From Streptomyces sp. MST-110588 (lineage in GTDB: Bacteria; Actinomycetota; Actinomycetes; Streptomycetales; Streptomycetaceae): a DNA stretch of 64,000 nt. The notes under the pieces were generated by a model, which was given only the letters and a program-made list of their open reading frames with translations, had not been told where the DNA came from and did not search any database. The DNA is taken from positions 7,282,501-7,346,500 of the forward strand of contig NZ_CP074380.1 of the NCBI RefSeq assembly GCF_022695595.1. Reading direction: 5' to 3'. This document shows, piece by piece, positions 1 through 8,710 of this stretch; position 1 is the stretch's first letter, and every line of letters starts with the position of its first letter. The position numbers and the translations under genes were made by a program.

Positions 1-2
1 TC

Positions 3-1178
3 AAGCACGTGCTGCGTACGCCCGGGTGCTACTCCTCATACCTGGGCGCCACCCAGATCCGTGACCCCGACACCGAGGCCGACCTGGCCTTCGTACGCGC
101 CATGATGCTCAACCAGGACCCGCCGGACCACGCCCGCGTCCGGCGGGTGGTCGCCGCGGCCTTCACCCCGCGCGCCGTACGGGAGTTGGAGCAGGACATC
201 GACGCGCGGGCCCGCACACTGGTGGAGCAGGTGGCACGGGACGGCGCGGCCGATTTCGTGACGGTGGCCGCGGACCTGCCGGTGTGGACCCTGGCGCGGG
301 TGATGGGAGTGCCGGAGTCGGACCGGCAGTTGCTCGTGGACTGGTCGAACCGGGTCATCGGCTACCAGGACGCGGAGTACGCCGAGTGCGCGGAGCACGC
401 CGAGAACACCGAGCACGCCGAGTACGCAGGGGCCGCGCGGCCGGGCACCGCGGACCCGGCGCGGCTGAGCCCCATGGCCCGGGCCGCGCTGGCGCAGCGC
501 CCGGCACCCGCGCTGCGCCCCGACGGGCACCCCGTCAACCCCCGCTCCCGCGCGGCGCTCGCCGACATGTTCGCCTACGCCCACGCGCTGGCACGACGGC
601 CGCGCCCCGGCAGCGTCATGGCCCACATGCGGGCGGGCGGGCTCAACGAGGCGGAGTTGGAGAACATGTTCTTCCTCTTCGCGGTGGCCGGGAACGAGAC
701 CCTGCGCAACGGCATCCCGGGCGGTCTGCTCACCCTGCTGCGCCACCCCGAGGAGTACCGGCGCCTGCGCGCCGCACCGGAGCTGACCGGCTCGGCGGTC
801 GAGGAGATGCTGCGCCACTGGCCGCCGGTGATGAACTTCCGCCGCACCGCCGCCCGCGACGTGGAGCTGGGCGGCGTACGGATCCGGCGGGGCGAGAAGG
901 TCGTCGTCTACCACGCCTCCGCCAACCGCGACGAGACGGTCTTCCACGACCCCGACCGCTTCGACGTCACCCGTGCCCCCAACGACCACCTCAGCTTCGG
1001 CTTCGGCCCGCACTTCTGCATGGGCGCCCATCTCGCCCGCGTCCAGATGCGGTCCGTGCTGCGGCATGTGCTGACCCTGCTTCCCGGCCTCCGGCCGGAC
1101 GGCGAGCCGACCCGCCTGGTCTCCAACTTCCAGAACGGGCTCAAGCACCTGCCGGTGGCCGTCGGCACACCCGACTGA
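3..1178 (+). CDS. Cytochrome P450, 5' end outside window
   Basis: Haem-thiolate monooxygenase, soluble bacterial class. The frame is already open at the left edge, and the first visible GTG (position 9) lies inside the conserved fold, so roughly the first 50-60 residues are missing. Counting from that GTG, the I-helix oxygen-binding motif AGNET is at residues 227-231, the K-helix ExxR at 266-269 and the haem loop FGFGPHFCMG at 330-339 with Cys337 as ligand. AGNET is typical of P450s acting on terpenes, sterols and fatty acids, but the substrate cannot be read here. Residues 122-141 hold an unusual Ala/Glu-rich near-repeat (AEYAECAEHAENTEHAEYAG) in a variable loop. The gene ends about 90 bp before a convergent DinB gene. 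The family is certain, the role unknown. Confidence 0.93.
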   Translation, partial: KHVLRTPGCYSSYLGATQIRDPDTEADLAFVRAMMLNQDPPDHARVRRVVAAAFTPRAVRELEQDIDARARTLVEQVARDGAADFVTVAADLPVWTLARVMGVPESDRQLLVDWSNRVIGYQDAEYAECAEHAENTEHAEYAGAARPGTADPARLSPMARAALAQRPAPALRPDGHPVNPRSRAALADMFAYAHALARRPRPGSVMAHMRAGGLNEAELENMFFLFAVAGNETLRNGIPGGLLTLLRHPEEYRRLRAAPELTGSAVEEMLRHWPPVMNFRRTAARDVELGGVRIRRGEKVVVYHASANRDETVFHDPDRFDVTRAPNDHLSFGFGPHFCMGAHLARVQMRSVLRHVLTLLPGLRPDGEPTRLVSNFQNGLKHLPVAVGTPD

Positions 1179-1265
1179 ACGCCGGGGGCCGGTGGCCGAG
1201 GGCCGGTGACGGCGTGACGCGTCCGAGCCCTGGGCCGGCGGGACCGTGCCGGGCGCCGGCTCCCG

Positions 1266-1826
1266 TCACTGGCCCACCCTTCCGTCGATGCGCTCGCGCA
1301 GCAGGTCGGCGTGCCCGCAGTGCCGGGCGTACTCCTCGATCCGGTGCACCAGCAGCTCACGGACCGCGATCCCGTCCTTGCCCACGCGTTCGCCCGGGTC
1401 CGGGTGCCGGGCCAGCGCGGCGTCGGTCGCGGCCTGTTCGCGCTCCAGAGCGCGGTATGCGGCGTCGACCTCGGCCTGGTCGGCGACGGCCGCCTCGAAG
1501 TCCGCGCCGCCCTCGCCGTACAGCTTCGGCAGCGGGTCGCCGTCGCCGATCCAGTTGCGCCAGTCCCGTTCCACCTCGGCGAGGTGCCGCAGCAGGCCGA
1601 GCAGTGACATCGTCGACGGCGGGACCGACCGGCGCGCCAGTTGCCCGGCGTCCAGTCCCTCGCACTTCATCCGCAGGGTCAGTCGGTAGTTGGTCAGGAA
1701 GTCGTGCAGCGTGGCGAGTTCGCCGTCCGGAGCGGGACCTTCGTTGTTGCGCGGGTCCTCCTGCGGGTCGGCCCACATGTCGGGGTAGACGCTCGCCCGG
1801 CTCCACCGTGCAGGTTGGTCACTCAT
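1266..1826 (-). CDS. DinB-fold / DUF664 family protein
   Basis: 186-residue protein of the DinB/DUF664 four-helix-bundle superfamily, whose members include mycothiol- and bacillithiol-dependent metal enzymes and many uncharacterised proteins. The segment LATLHDFLTNYRLTLRMKCE, then LLGLLRHLAEVERDWRNW and a late HRIEEYARHCGHADLLRERI place three conserved histidines as candidate metal ligands. I chose ATG 1826 (MSDQ). A second ATG three codons upstream at 1835 sits too close to the GGAGG at its 5' side. The gene lies downstream of egtD on the same strand with a 183 bp gap, so it may be read with the ergothioneine operon. EgtB carries a related DinB-like N-terminal domain, but this protein has no sulfatase-modifying domain and should not be mistaken for a second EgtB. 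Confidence 0.85.
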   Translation of the reverse strand: MSDQPARWSRASVYPDMWADPQEDPRNNEGPAPDGELATLHDFLTNYRLTLRMKCEGLDAGQLARRSVPPSTMSLLGLLRHLAEVERDWRNWIGDGDPLPKLYGEGGADFEAAVADQAEVDAAYRALEREQAATDAALARHPDPGERVGKDGIAVRELLVHRIEEYARHCGHADLLRERIDGRVGQ

Positions 1827-1980
1827 GCGTCCCATGTTCCTCCGCGAGGGCCGGAGCCCGCCAGAGCACCGCTTCCCTCAGGGCGGAAACGAGGTGTCAG
1901 CGGTGGCGGCACCGGCCGGGCGCATCCACGCCCCGGCCGGTGCCGTCCGGGCCGCTGTACGGGCCGGTCCGTACACCCCG

Positions 1981-2024
1981 CCGTCAGGCGCGTACGGACC
2001 CCCCGCCGTCAGGCGCGTACGGAC
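1981..2024. repeat. Duplicated egtD 3' end
   Basis: The 19-base stretch CCGTCAGGCGCGTACGGAC occurs at 1981-1999 and again at 2006-2024. The second copy contains the egtD stop codon (2009-2011) and last codons, so the first copy is a non-coding duplicate of the end of the gene with a 25-base period. Confidence 0.8.
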
Positions 2025-2971
2025 AAGGACAGGGCGAAGCGGGCCGCGCGGTCGGTCCACCACCGGGACAACGTGAAGCCGGCGGCGGCGAGTTCGGCGC
2101 GTACGCCGTCTTCGCGGAACTTCGCGGAGACCTCCGTGCGCACCTCCTCGCCGCGGGCGAAGGTGACCGCCAGGTCCAGTGCGGGGATCTTGGCCGTCAG
2201 CTCCTTGCGGGCCCGCAGCCGCATCTCGATCCACTCCCGCTCGGCGTTCCACAGGGCCACGTGCCGGAAGTCCGCCGGGTCGAAGTCGGCGCCCAGCTCG
2301 CGGTTGATGACGGCCAGCACGTTCTTGTTGAACTCGGCCGTCACGCCCGTCGGGTCGTCGTACGCGGCCACGAGCGTGGCCTCGTCCTTGACCAGGTCGG
2401 TGCCCAGCAGCAGCGCGTCACCGGGCGCCAGCAGTTCCCGTACGCGGTGCAGGAAGGCGGCGCGCTCCTCGGGCAGCAGGTTGCCGATGGTGCCGCCCAG
2501 GAACGCCAGCAGCCGCGGGCCGGGCGTGCCGGGCAGCGGGAAACCCTCCTGGAAGTCGGCGACCAGGGCGTGCACGGTCAGGGTCGGATGGTCGGAGAGC
2601 AGCGCGCGGCCCGCGGCGGCCAGCGCGCTCTCGCTCACGTCGACGGGCAGATAGGTGTGCAGACCGGTCAGTGCGCCTATGAGATGGCGGGTCTTGTCGG
2701 AGGAGCCCGAACCCAGCTCGATGAGGGTGCGGGCGCCGGTGGCCGCGGCGATGTCCCCGGCGCGGGCCAGCAGGATCTCCCGCTCGGCGCGGGTGGGGTA
2801 GTAGTCGGGCAGCCTGGTGATCTCCTCGAAGAGCACGCTGCCGCGGGCATCGTAGAACCACTTGGGCGGAAGCTGCTTGGGGGTACGGGTCAGCCCGTGC
2901 GTCACGTCCGCGCGCAGGGCGGCGGCGGTGGCGTCGGCGGGCAGGGTACGGGTGATCGTGAGGGGGCTCAC
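2009..2971 (-). CDS. egtD: L-histidine N-alpha-methyltransferase EgtD
   Basis: SAM-dependent enzyme that trimethylates the alpha-amino group of histidine to hercynine, a committed step of ergothioneine synthesis in the cytosol. The 320-residue length equals that of characterised EgtD proteins. Family signatures are PKQLPPKWFYDARGS near residues 31-45, DYYPTRAE (56-63) and the SAM-binding loop IELGSGSSDKT (84-94). The start is GTG 2971, overlapping the egtC stop by four bases (GTGA), so translation is coupled. Longer upstream extensions in this frame would run inside egtC and are rejected. It is the last gene of the leftward operon egtA-egtB-egtC-egtD and its reading frame is intact. Confidence 0.97.
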   Translation of the reverse strand: MSPLTITRTLPADATAAALRADVTHGLTRTPKQLPPKWFYDARGSVLFEEITRLPDYYPTRAEREILLARAGDIAAATGARTLIELGSGSSDKTRHLIGALTGLHTYLPVDVSESALAAAGRALLSDHPTLTVHALVADFQEGFPLPGTPGPRLLAFLGGTIGNLLPEERAAFLHRVRELLAPGDALLLGTDLVKDEATLVAAYDDPTGVTAEFNKNVLAVINRELGADFDPADFRHVALWNAEREWIEMRLRARKELTAKIPALDLAVTFARGEEVRTEVSAKFREDGVRAELAAAGFTLSRWWTDRAARFALSLSVRA

Positions 2972-3723
2972 GCAGTGGGCTCCTTGAGCGGGGTGAGAAG
3001 GATGTCGGTGGGGGTGGCGGCGAGCAGGGTGCGGTCGGGGACCTCGGTCCAGTGCGGCGAGTCGTCGTACGGCTCGGAGGCGACGACGGTGGAGCGGCCG
3101 GGCTCGCTGCGGTGGAAAAGCGTGTCGCCCCAGGCGGTGGCGGCGATCGTCAGGCCGTCGGTGAGCAGCAGGTTCAGCCGGGACCCGGGGGCGGCGTCGG
3201 CCACCTCCCGTACGGTCTCGGCCAGCGCGTGCGCCGGGTCCAGGCCGGCCGCGAGCCGGCTGTGCACCAGTGCCCATACGAACGCCGAGTCACAGCGCGC
3301 CTGGAGGCTCAGCAGCGCCTGTGGCGGCAGACCGGCGGCGAGCGCGGCCAGCGACCCGGGCCAGCCACGGACCGCGCCGTTGTGGCTGAACAGCCAGCGT
3401 CCGGACGCGAAGGGCGCGGTGGCCGCCTCGGCGTCCGCGCCGGACTCGGTGGCGTCGCGTACGGCGGCCAGCAGCGCGCCGGTCCGTACGACCCGGGCCA
3501 GGTCGGTCAGCGAGGCGTCGGCCCAGATCGGGCCGGCCCGGCGGTAGCGGGCGGGCACCGGGTCGCCGGGCGCGTACCAGCCGACGCCGAATCCATCCGC
3601 GTTGACCGTTCCGTGGGCCTGGCGGCGCGGCGCCCACGACTGCCGGTACAGGCCGTACGGCGGGTTGACGATCACCTCGCCGAGGGGGACCTCCGGGCCG
3701 AGGTAGGCGATGTGGCGGCACAT
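2968..3723 (-). CDS. egtC: Ergothioneine amidohydrolase EgtC (class II glutamine amidotransferase)
   Basis: Removes the gamma-glutamyl group from gamma-glutamyl-hercynylcysteine sulfoxide during ergothioneine synthesis. It is an Ntn hydrolase of 251 residues. The protein starts MCRHIAYLGP, so Cys2 becomes the N-terminal nucleophile after Met removal, as in all class II amidotransferases. Further family signatures are NADGFGVGWY (about residues 41-50) and GRWLFSHNGAVRGW (about 107-120). ATG 3723 is fixed by the need for Cys2. The gene lies 73 bp after egtB and overlaps the egtD start by four bases. The frame is intact. Confidence 0.96.
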   Translation of the reverse strand: MCRHIAYLGPEVPLGEVIVNPPYGLYRQSWAPRRQAHGTVNADGFGVGWYAPGDPVPARYRRAGPIWADASLTDLARVVRTGALLAAVRDATESGADAEAATAPFASGRWLFSHNGAVRGWPGSLAALAAGLPPQALLSLQARCDSAFVWALVHSRLAAGLDPAHALAETVREVADAAPGSRLNLLLTDGLTIAATAWGDTLFHRSEPGRSTVVASEPYDDSPHWTEVPDRTLLAATPTDILLTPLKEPTA

Positions 3724-3796
3724 CAGCGCCTCCGCCGGGTGCTACCGCCCCGGGCCGTGGCAGGGGCCGCGCCCGGGACCGCCCCGGACGCCGGCC

Positions 3797-5112
3797 TCAC
3801 GCGCTCTCCGGTGCCGCGTCGCGGGCCGTACGGAAGCCGGCGAAGATCTGCCGCCGCACCGGCAGGTCCCAGTTGCGGAAGGTCCCCCGGCAGGCCACCG
3901 GGTCCACGGCGAAGGAACCGCCGCGCAGGACCTTGTACGCGCTGCCGAAGAACACCTCGGAGTACTCCCGGTAGGGGAAGGCGGCGAAGCCCGGGTAGGG
4001 CAGGAAGTCGCTCGCCGTCCACTCCCAGACGTCACCGATCAACTGCCGTACGCCCAGGGGCGAGCGCCCCTCCGGATAGCTGCCGACCGGGGCCGGGCGC
4101 AGATGCCGCTGCCCCAGGTTGGCGTGGGCGGGGAGGGGTCCTCCTCTCCCCACGGGTAGCGTCGCGAACGGCCGCTGTCCGGGTCGTACCGCGCCGCCTT
4201 CTCCCATTCGGCCTCGGTGGGCAGCCGCCGGCCGGCCCAGCGCGCGTAGGCGTCGGCCTCGTACCAGCTCACGTGCAGCACCGGCTCGTGCGGTGGTACG
4301 GGCTCGGTGACGCCGAAGCGGCGCCGCTGCCATCCGCCGCCCTCCTGCCGCCAGAACAGCGGGGCCCGCAGGCCGTGCTCGCGGACCTGCGCCCAGCCCT
4401 CCGGCGCCCACCAGCGCGGGTCGCGGTAGCCGCCGTCCTCGATGAACTCCAGGTAGGCGCCGTTGGACACGGGGGTGGTGTCGATGTGGAAGGCGGGCAG
4501 CAGCCGGCGGTGCGCGGGCCGCTCGTTGTCCAGCGCCCACGGCTCGGTGGAGGTGCCCATCGTGAACGGGCCGCCGGGCACCAGCACCTCCCGGGGCAGC
4601 GGTCCCCCGGAGGTGTCCGGGGGCTCGGGCGCGGTGAGGGCGGCGGGACCGCGGCGGAGCTGGTGGGTGATGAGCATGGTCTCGTCGTGCTGCTGCTCGT
4701 GCTGGGCGATCATGCCGAAGGCGAACCCGGCGTCGCGCAGCGGGTCACCGTGCAGCGGGGTGCGTTCCAGGATGTCCAGCACCCGGCCGCGTACCTCGGC
4801 GAGATAGCCGTGGGCCTCGGCGGGCGCCAGCAGCGGTAGCGAGGGCCGCTCGGCGCGCGGGTGCTCGAAGGCGTCGTAGACGTTGTCGATGTCCGGGCGC
4901 AGCGCCCGGCGCCCGCCCACCGTGCGCAGCAGCCACTGTTCCTCCTGGTTGCCTATGTGCGCCAGGTCCCAGACCAGGGGGGACATCAGCGGTGAGTGCT
5001 GGGCGGTGAGGTCGGGCTCCTCGACACAGGTGGTGAGCAGCCGGGTGCGGTCGCGCGCGGCGAGCAGGGCGCCGGCCGCGCGTTCCCGGAGCGAGTCGGG
5101 ATCGGTGGTCAC
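3797..5112 (-). pseudogene. egtB: EgtB, hercynine oxygenase; frameshifted as read
   Basis: Non-haem iron enzyme joining hercynine to gamma-glutamylcysteine with O2 to form the sulfoxide. GTG 5112 overlaps the egtA stop by four bases. The N-terminal DinB-like domain supplies the three-histidine iron site (His52, His138, His142), matching the H-H-H site of mycobacterial EgtB. The FGE-sulfatase domain follows from about residue 170 (PGGPFTMGTS). After YPWGEEDPSP the frame closes early, while the neighbouring frame continues with AHANLGQRHLRPAPVGSYPE and DVWEWTASDFLPYPGF to the stop at 3797. The whole span is 1316 bases. Adding one base gives a 438-residue protein of normal length. The missing base is best placed in the G run at 4130-4133 (C run on the coding strand). 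This is either a sequencing error or a recent knockout. Confidence 0.93.
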
Positions 5113-6409
5113 AAACTGTCCTTCCCAGGGGGGAGCTGATCCGCGTGGGCGGCGGCGTCCGTGGGGGCCGGAGGGCTCAGGGCGTCCAGGAGGTCATCGG
5201 CCGGGCAGCGGCCACGGTTCACATAGCGCTCGGTGAAGTCCGCGACCGCGCCGATGACCTCGGGGCCGGCGCCCAGCCGGGGCAGCGCCTCGCGGGCCAC
5301 CGCGAAGCAGGCCGGGGCAACCGCGCGCAGCTCGGGATCGGTCAGGGCGGCGCGGGCGGCGTGCCGCCACAGCGGGTTGCGGGGCGCCGGGCGCGACCCC
5401 GCCGTCTCCGCCAGCGGTTTGACGAGCCGGTAGACCCGCTCGGCGGCCTCCGGGTCGTCGAAGAGGGCCGCGGTGACGGCCAGCGGCACGATCCACCCGC
5501 CGTCCCCGGGCTGCGCGTCGATCATGCGCAGTTCCAGGTGGCCACGCGGCCGTACGGGCGGGAAGAGCGTGGTGAGGTGGTAGTCCAGGTCCTCCCGCGT
5601 CGGCGGCCGTGGCAGCCCCGTACGGATCCATTCGCGGAAGGTCAGGCCCAAGGGCGCGTCCCACGGGCCCCGGTCGGACCGTACGCACATCACGGGCGCG
5701 TCCAGGACGTAACGGACCCACGCGGCGCGCGGGTCGGGGTCCGGGGCGGGGCGAGGGTACGGGCCGGGTCGAGCTGGGACCACACGAGCTGACGGGTGGT
5801 GCGGTACCCGGTCGGGCAGCCCTCGCTGGCCGGCGAGTTGGCGAAGGCCGCGGCCAGCACGGCGCCCAGCAGATGGGCCAGGTACCAGCGGCGCCCGTAG
5901 CCCAGCGGCCCCGGCTCCTCGTACCCCGCGTCCAGGCACACCTGGACCGAGGCCGTGGCGCACATCATGGACCGCCCCGCGTCGCCCCAGCGGTCGAAGT
6001 ACGCCTCCATGGCGTTGTAGCGCGGTTCGTCCAGGACGCGTCGGGGCGGGTGCCAGGGGTTGTGCCCGTGGCCCGCCATGCCCAGGCCCATCTCCCGCAT
6101 GGCGGGGCGGACCAGGGCGAGGTCGGCGCGGACGGACTCCACGCAGTCGGTGAGGGAGGCGGCGGGCAGCGAGCTGAGCTCAAGCTGGCCGCCGGGTTCG
6201 AAGGTGAGGGCCGACCGCAGGGGCAGGGCCCGCAGTGCGGTGGCCGCGGCGTGCAGCCGCTCGGGTTCCACAGGACATCGGGGGCGGTGCGCGTCGTGGA
6301 CGAGCCATTCGATCTCGACCCCGGTACGGCGCGGCGGGCCCGTCTTGAAGCAGATGCCGCGCAGGTGGGCCTCCAGTTCGGCTTCGGTTGTCGCCGGTCG
6401 TGCGGTCAC
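5109..6409 (-). pseudogene. egtA: EgtA, glutamate-cysteine ligase; frameshifted as read
   Basis: ATP-dependent ligase making gamma-glutamylcysteine for ergothioneine. GTG 6409 has a good ribosome site (AAGGGAG about 7 bases upstream). Early motifs are VEIEW (31-35) and TFEPGGQLELSS (69-80), typical of the GCS2-like family, followed by GHGHNPWHPPRR and MEAYFDRWGDAGRSMM. After VWSQLDPARTLAP the frame drifts into a false tail, while the neighbouring frame resumes with PAPDPDPRAAWVRYVLDAPV and runs to the stop at 5109. The span is 1301 bases, so one added base restores a 433-residue protein of family length. The likeliest site is the G4 run at 5748-5751. This is the first gene of the leftward egt operon, and two of its four genes carry the same type of lesion. 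Confidence 0.93.
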
Positions 6410-6522
6410 GGTCGCACTCCCTTCCGGTCGGGCGGTAGTTGCCGCCCTCTACCTAATCGGGTGACGGCCACGGGCTCAAGAGTGCGTGGCCGCGGGTTCC
6501 GTGCCGCGGGTTGCGCGTCAAT

Positions 6523-6607
6523 GGGCGGCGGCCCGCCTGGTCCGTACGACCGGCCGCCCGGACCGCACGCCGGACGACCGGACTTCCCGGCAGGCGGGCC
6601 ACCGCCC
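6523..6607 (-). terminator. Long inverted repeat after the aminotransferase gene
   Basis: Arms 6523-6539 and 6591-6607 pair over 17 bases with one mismatch and a loop of about 51 bases. The structure begins 7 bases past the aminotransferase stop and lies between it and egtA, so it is a plausible rho-independent-like terminator separating the two transcription units. It has no T tract, which is usual in Streptomyces. Confidence 0.5.
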
Positions 6608-6613
6608 GCCGGC

Positions 6614-7825
6614 TCACTGCCGGTAACCCGCCAGGAAGCGGCCGATCCGGCTGATCGCGGCGTCCAGGTCGTCGGCGCGCGGCAGGGTCAGGATGCGGAA
6701 GTGGTCCGGACGCGGCCAGTTGAACCCCGTTCCCTGGACGACCTGGATCTTCTCCCGCAGCAGCAGGTCCAGGACGAACCGCTCGTCGTCGTGGATCTTG
6801 TGTACGGACGGGTCCAGGCGCGGGAAGGCGTACAGCGCGCCCTTGGGCTTGACGCAGGTCACGCCCGGGATCTCGTTCAGCCGCCGCCACGCCCGGTCCC
6901 GCTGCTCGTGCAGCCGGCCGCCCGGCAGCACCAGGTCCTTGATGCTCTGCCGCCCGCCGAGGGCGGCCTGGATGGCGTACTGCGCCGGGGCGTTGGGGCA
7001 CAGCCGCATCGAGGCGAGGGTGCCCAGGCCCTCCAGGTAGTCGGCGGCGTGCTGCTTGGGGCCGGAGACCACCAGCCAGCCGGAGCGGAAACCGGCGACG
7101 CGGTAGGACTTGGACAGGCCGCTGAAGGTCAGGCAGACCAGGTCCGGGGCGAGCGCCGCGGCATGGTGGTGCACCTCGCCGTCGTACAGGATGCGGTCGT
7201 AGATCTCGTCGGCGAAGACCAGGAGCTGGTGCCGCCGCGCCAGGTCCAGCATGCCCTCCAGGAGGTCACGCGGATAGACGGCGCCCGTGGGGTTGTTGGG
7301 GTTGATGATGACCAGGGCGCGGGTGCGGTCGGTGATCTTCGACGCCAGGTCGTCCAGGTCCGGCAGCCAGTCCGCCGACTCGTCGCACAGGTAGTGCACG
7401 GCCTTGCCGCCGGCCAGTGTGGTCACCGCGGTCCACAACGGATAGTCGGGCGCGGGGATCAGGACCTCGTCCCCGTCGTCGAGCAGCGCCTGTACCGCCA
7501 TCGAGACGAGTTCGGAGACACCGTTGCCCAGGTAGACGTCGTCCACGCCGATGCCGGGCAGCCCCGCGTCCTGATAGCGCTGGGCCACCGCGCGGCGCGC
7601 CGGGAGGATGCCGCGCGAGTCGGTGTACCCGTGGGCGCGGGAGAGGCTGCGGATCATGTCCTGGAGGATCTCTTCGGGCGCCTCGAACCCGAACAGGGCC
7701 GGATTGCCGGTGTTCAGGCGCAGCACGCTGTGGCCCGCCTCCTCCAGCGCGTCGGCCTGTTCGATCACCGGTCCCCGGATCTCGTAGCAGACGTCGGCCA
7801 GCTTGCCCGACTGCTTGAACTCCAT
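6614..7825 (-). CDS. PLP-dependent aminotransferase, class I/II (alanine transaminase-like)
   Basis: 403-residue fold-type I aminotransferase resembling AlaA-type alanine/valine-pyruvate transaminases. Visible motifs are GNPALFGF (40-47), NPNNPTGA (175-182), DEIYDRI (206-212) and the Schiff-base lysine Lys239 in SGLSKSYRVAGFRSGW. ATG 7825 (MEFKQSGKL) is preceded by GGGAGG. An upstream start in the same frame adds a low-complexity arginine-rich leader and is rejected. It is divergent from an HxlR regulator across a 136 bp gap with two palindromes, so the regulator may control it. It is probably general amino-acid metabolism, not part of the ergothioneine operon. Confidence 0.92.
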   Translation of the reverse strand: MEFKQSGKLADVCYEIRGPVIEQADALEEAGHSVLRLNTGNPALFGFEAPEEILQDMIRSLSRAHGYTDSRGILPARRAVAQRYQDAGLPGIGVDDVYLGNGVSELVSMAVQALLDDGDEVLIPAPDYPLWTAVTTLAGGKAVHYLCDESADWLPDLDDLASKITDRTRALVIINPNNPTGAVYPRDLLEGMLDLARRHQLLVFADEIYDRILYDGEVHHHAAALAPDLVCLTFSGLSKSYRVAGFRSGWLVVSGPKQHAADYLEGLGTLASMRLCPNAPAQYAIQAALGGRQSIKDLVLPGGRLHEQRDRAWRRLNEIPGVTCVKPKGALYAFPRLDPSVHKIHDDERFVLDLLLREKIQVVQGTGFNWPRPDHFRILTLPRADDLDAAISRIGRFLAGYRQ

Positions 7826-7905
7826 ACGGCCTCCCGGTTCCTCGCCCGTCGCCCGGCGCGGCGGGCCCCTGCGCACCGCGCGGCGCGGTGGCATCCGTCA
7901 ACGTA

Positions 7906-7940
7906 CTTGGTTTTACCAAGCAGCCACTTGGAAAGTCCAA
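7906..7940. promoter_or_regulatory. Paired palindromes between divergent aminotransferase and HxlR genes
   Basis: CTTGGT-TTT-ACCAAG at 7906-7920 is a perfect 6+3+6 inverted repeat. TTGGA-AAG-TCCAA at 7928-7940 is a second 5+3+5 inverted repeat with the same TTGG/CCAA edges. Both sit in an AT-rich pocket just upstream of the HxlR start (7962). Tandem dyads next to a winged-helix regulator gene suggest operators for HxlR dimers. The binding protein is inferred. Confidence 0.6.
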
Positions 7941-7961
7941 CCACTTGTCTATGCTGAGGGC

Positions 7962-8639
7962 ATGCCACGCCGAAGTTACGACCAGTACTGCGCCGTCGCC
8001 CGTGCCCTGGACGCCGTGGGGGACCGCTGGACGCTCCTGATCGTCCGGGAACTGCTGGGCGGGGCCCGGCGCTACACCGATCTGCACGCCGACCTCCCCG
8101 GAGTCAGTACGGACATGCTCGCCTCCCGCCTGAAGGACATGGAGCGCGACGGCCTGGTCACCCGGCGCCGGCTCGCCCCGCCGGGCGCCTCCTTCGTCTA
8201 CGAACTCACCGCGCGCGGCCGGGAGCTGCGGCCGGTGCTCACCGCCCTCGCGCGGTGGGGGAGTGCGGACCTCGGGGAGAAGCGGCCCACCGACGCGGTA
8301 CGCGCCCACTGGTTCGCCCTGCCGCTGATGGAACGCCTCGCGCGGTACGTCCAGGAGCGGGCCGCCGGGGACATCGCGGATCCCGAAGGCGCCTGTGCCG
8401 TGCGGACCGTACAGATCTCCCTGGACGAGGGAGACTTCCACCTCACCCTCGGCCCCGAGGGCCCGTCCTACGCCGACGGCTCCGCCGGACACGCCGACGT
8501 CCTGCTGCGGCTGTCCGCCGACACCTGTGTCGACCTCGCGTACGATCGCCTTTCGTTCGCCCAGGGCATCGCATCCGGCCGGATCGAGGTCACCCGTCCA
8601 GTGGGGGCCGCCGTGTCCCCCGGCCGTACGGACGCGTAG
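7962..8639 (+). CDS. HxlR-family winged-helix regulator with C-terminal SCP2-like domain
   Basis: 225-residue transcription factor. Residues 1-100 form the HxlR winged helix: YDQYCAVARALDAVGDRWTL, then GARRYTDLHADLPGVSTDML and LKDMERDGLVTRR. The C-terminal half (about 125-215), with DEGDFHLTLGPEGPSYADG and ADVLLRLSADTCVDLAY, looks like the SCP2/sterol-carrier-like module often fused to actinobacterial HxlR proteins and may bind a ligand. ATG 7962 opens at the conserved MPRRSYDQYC. Upstream in-frame sequence runs through the palindromes and is rejected. The inferred targets are itself and the divergent aminotransferase. Confidence 0.9.
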   Translation: MPRRSYDQYCAVARALDAVGDRWTLLIVRELLGGARRYTDLHADLPGVSTDMLASRLKDMERDGLVTRRRLAPPGASFVYELTARGRELRPVLTALARWGSADLGEKRPTDAVRAHWFALPLMERLARYVQERAAGDIADPEGACAVRTVQISLDEGDFHLTLGPEGPSYADGSAGHADVLLRLSADTCVDLAYDRLSFAQGIASGRIEVTRPVGAAVSPGRTDA

Positions 8640-8710
8640 GCGCTAGGAAGCGGCAGACGGGCGGATCGCGCACGTGGCAGAGGACAAGGCGCAGGAGAGG
8701 GCGGCACGGC

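Noticed and set aside
36..1148. Long minus-strand open frame opposite the P450 gene
   Set aside because: High-GC antisense shadow; protein is low-complexity and the plus strand carries complete P450 motifs.
1266..1826. DinB-like protein as a second or split EgtB
   Set aside because: It lacks the FGE-sulfatase domain, and the real egtB lies upstream with all three iron-binding histidines.
284..3547. A 1087-codon plus-strand open frame
   Set aside because: It crosses several genes on the other strand and its product is Arg/Pro/Gly-rich without domains.
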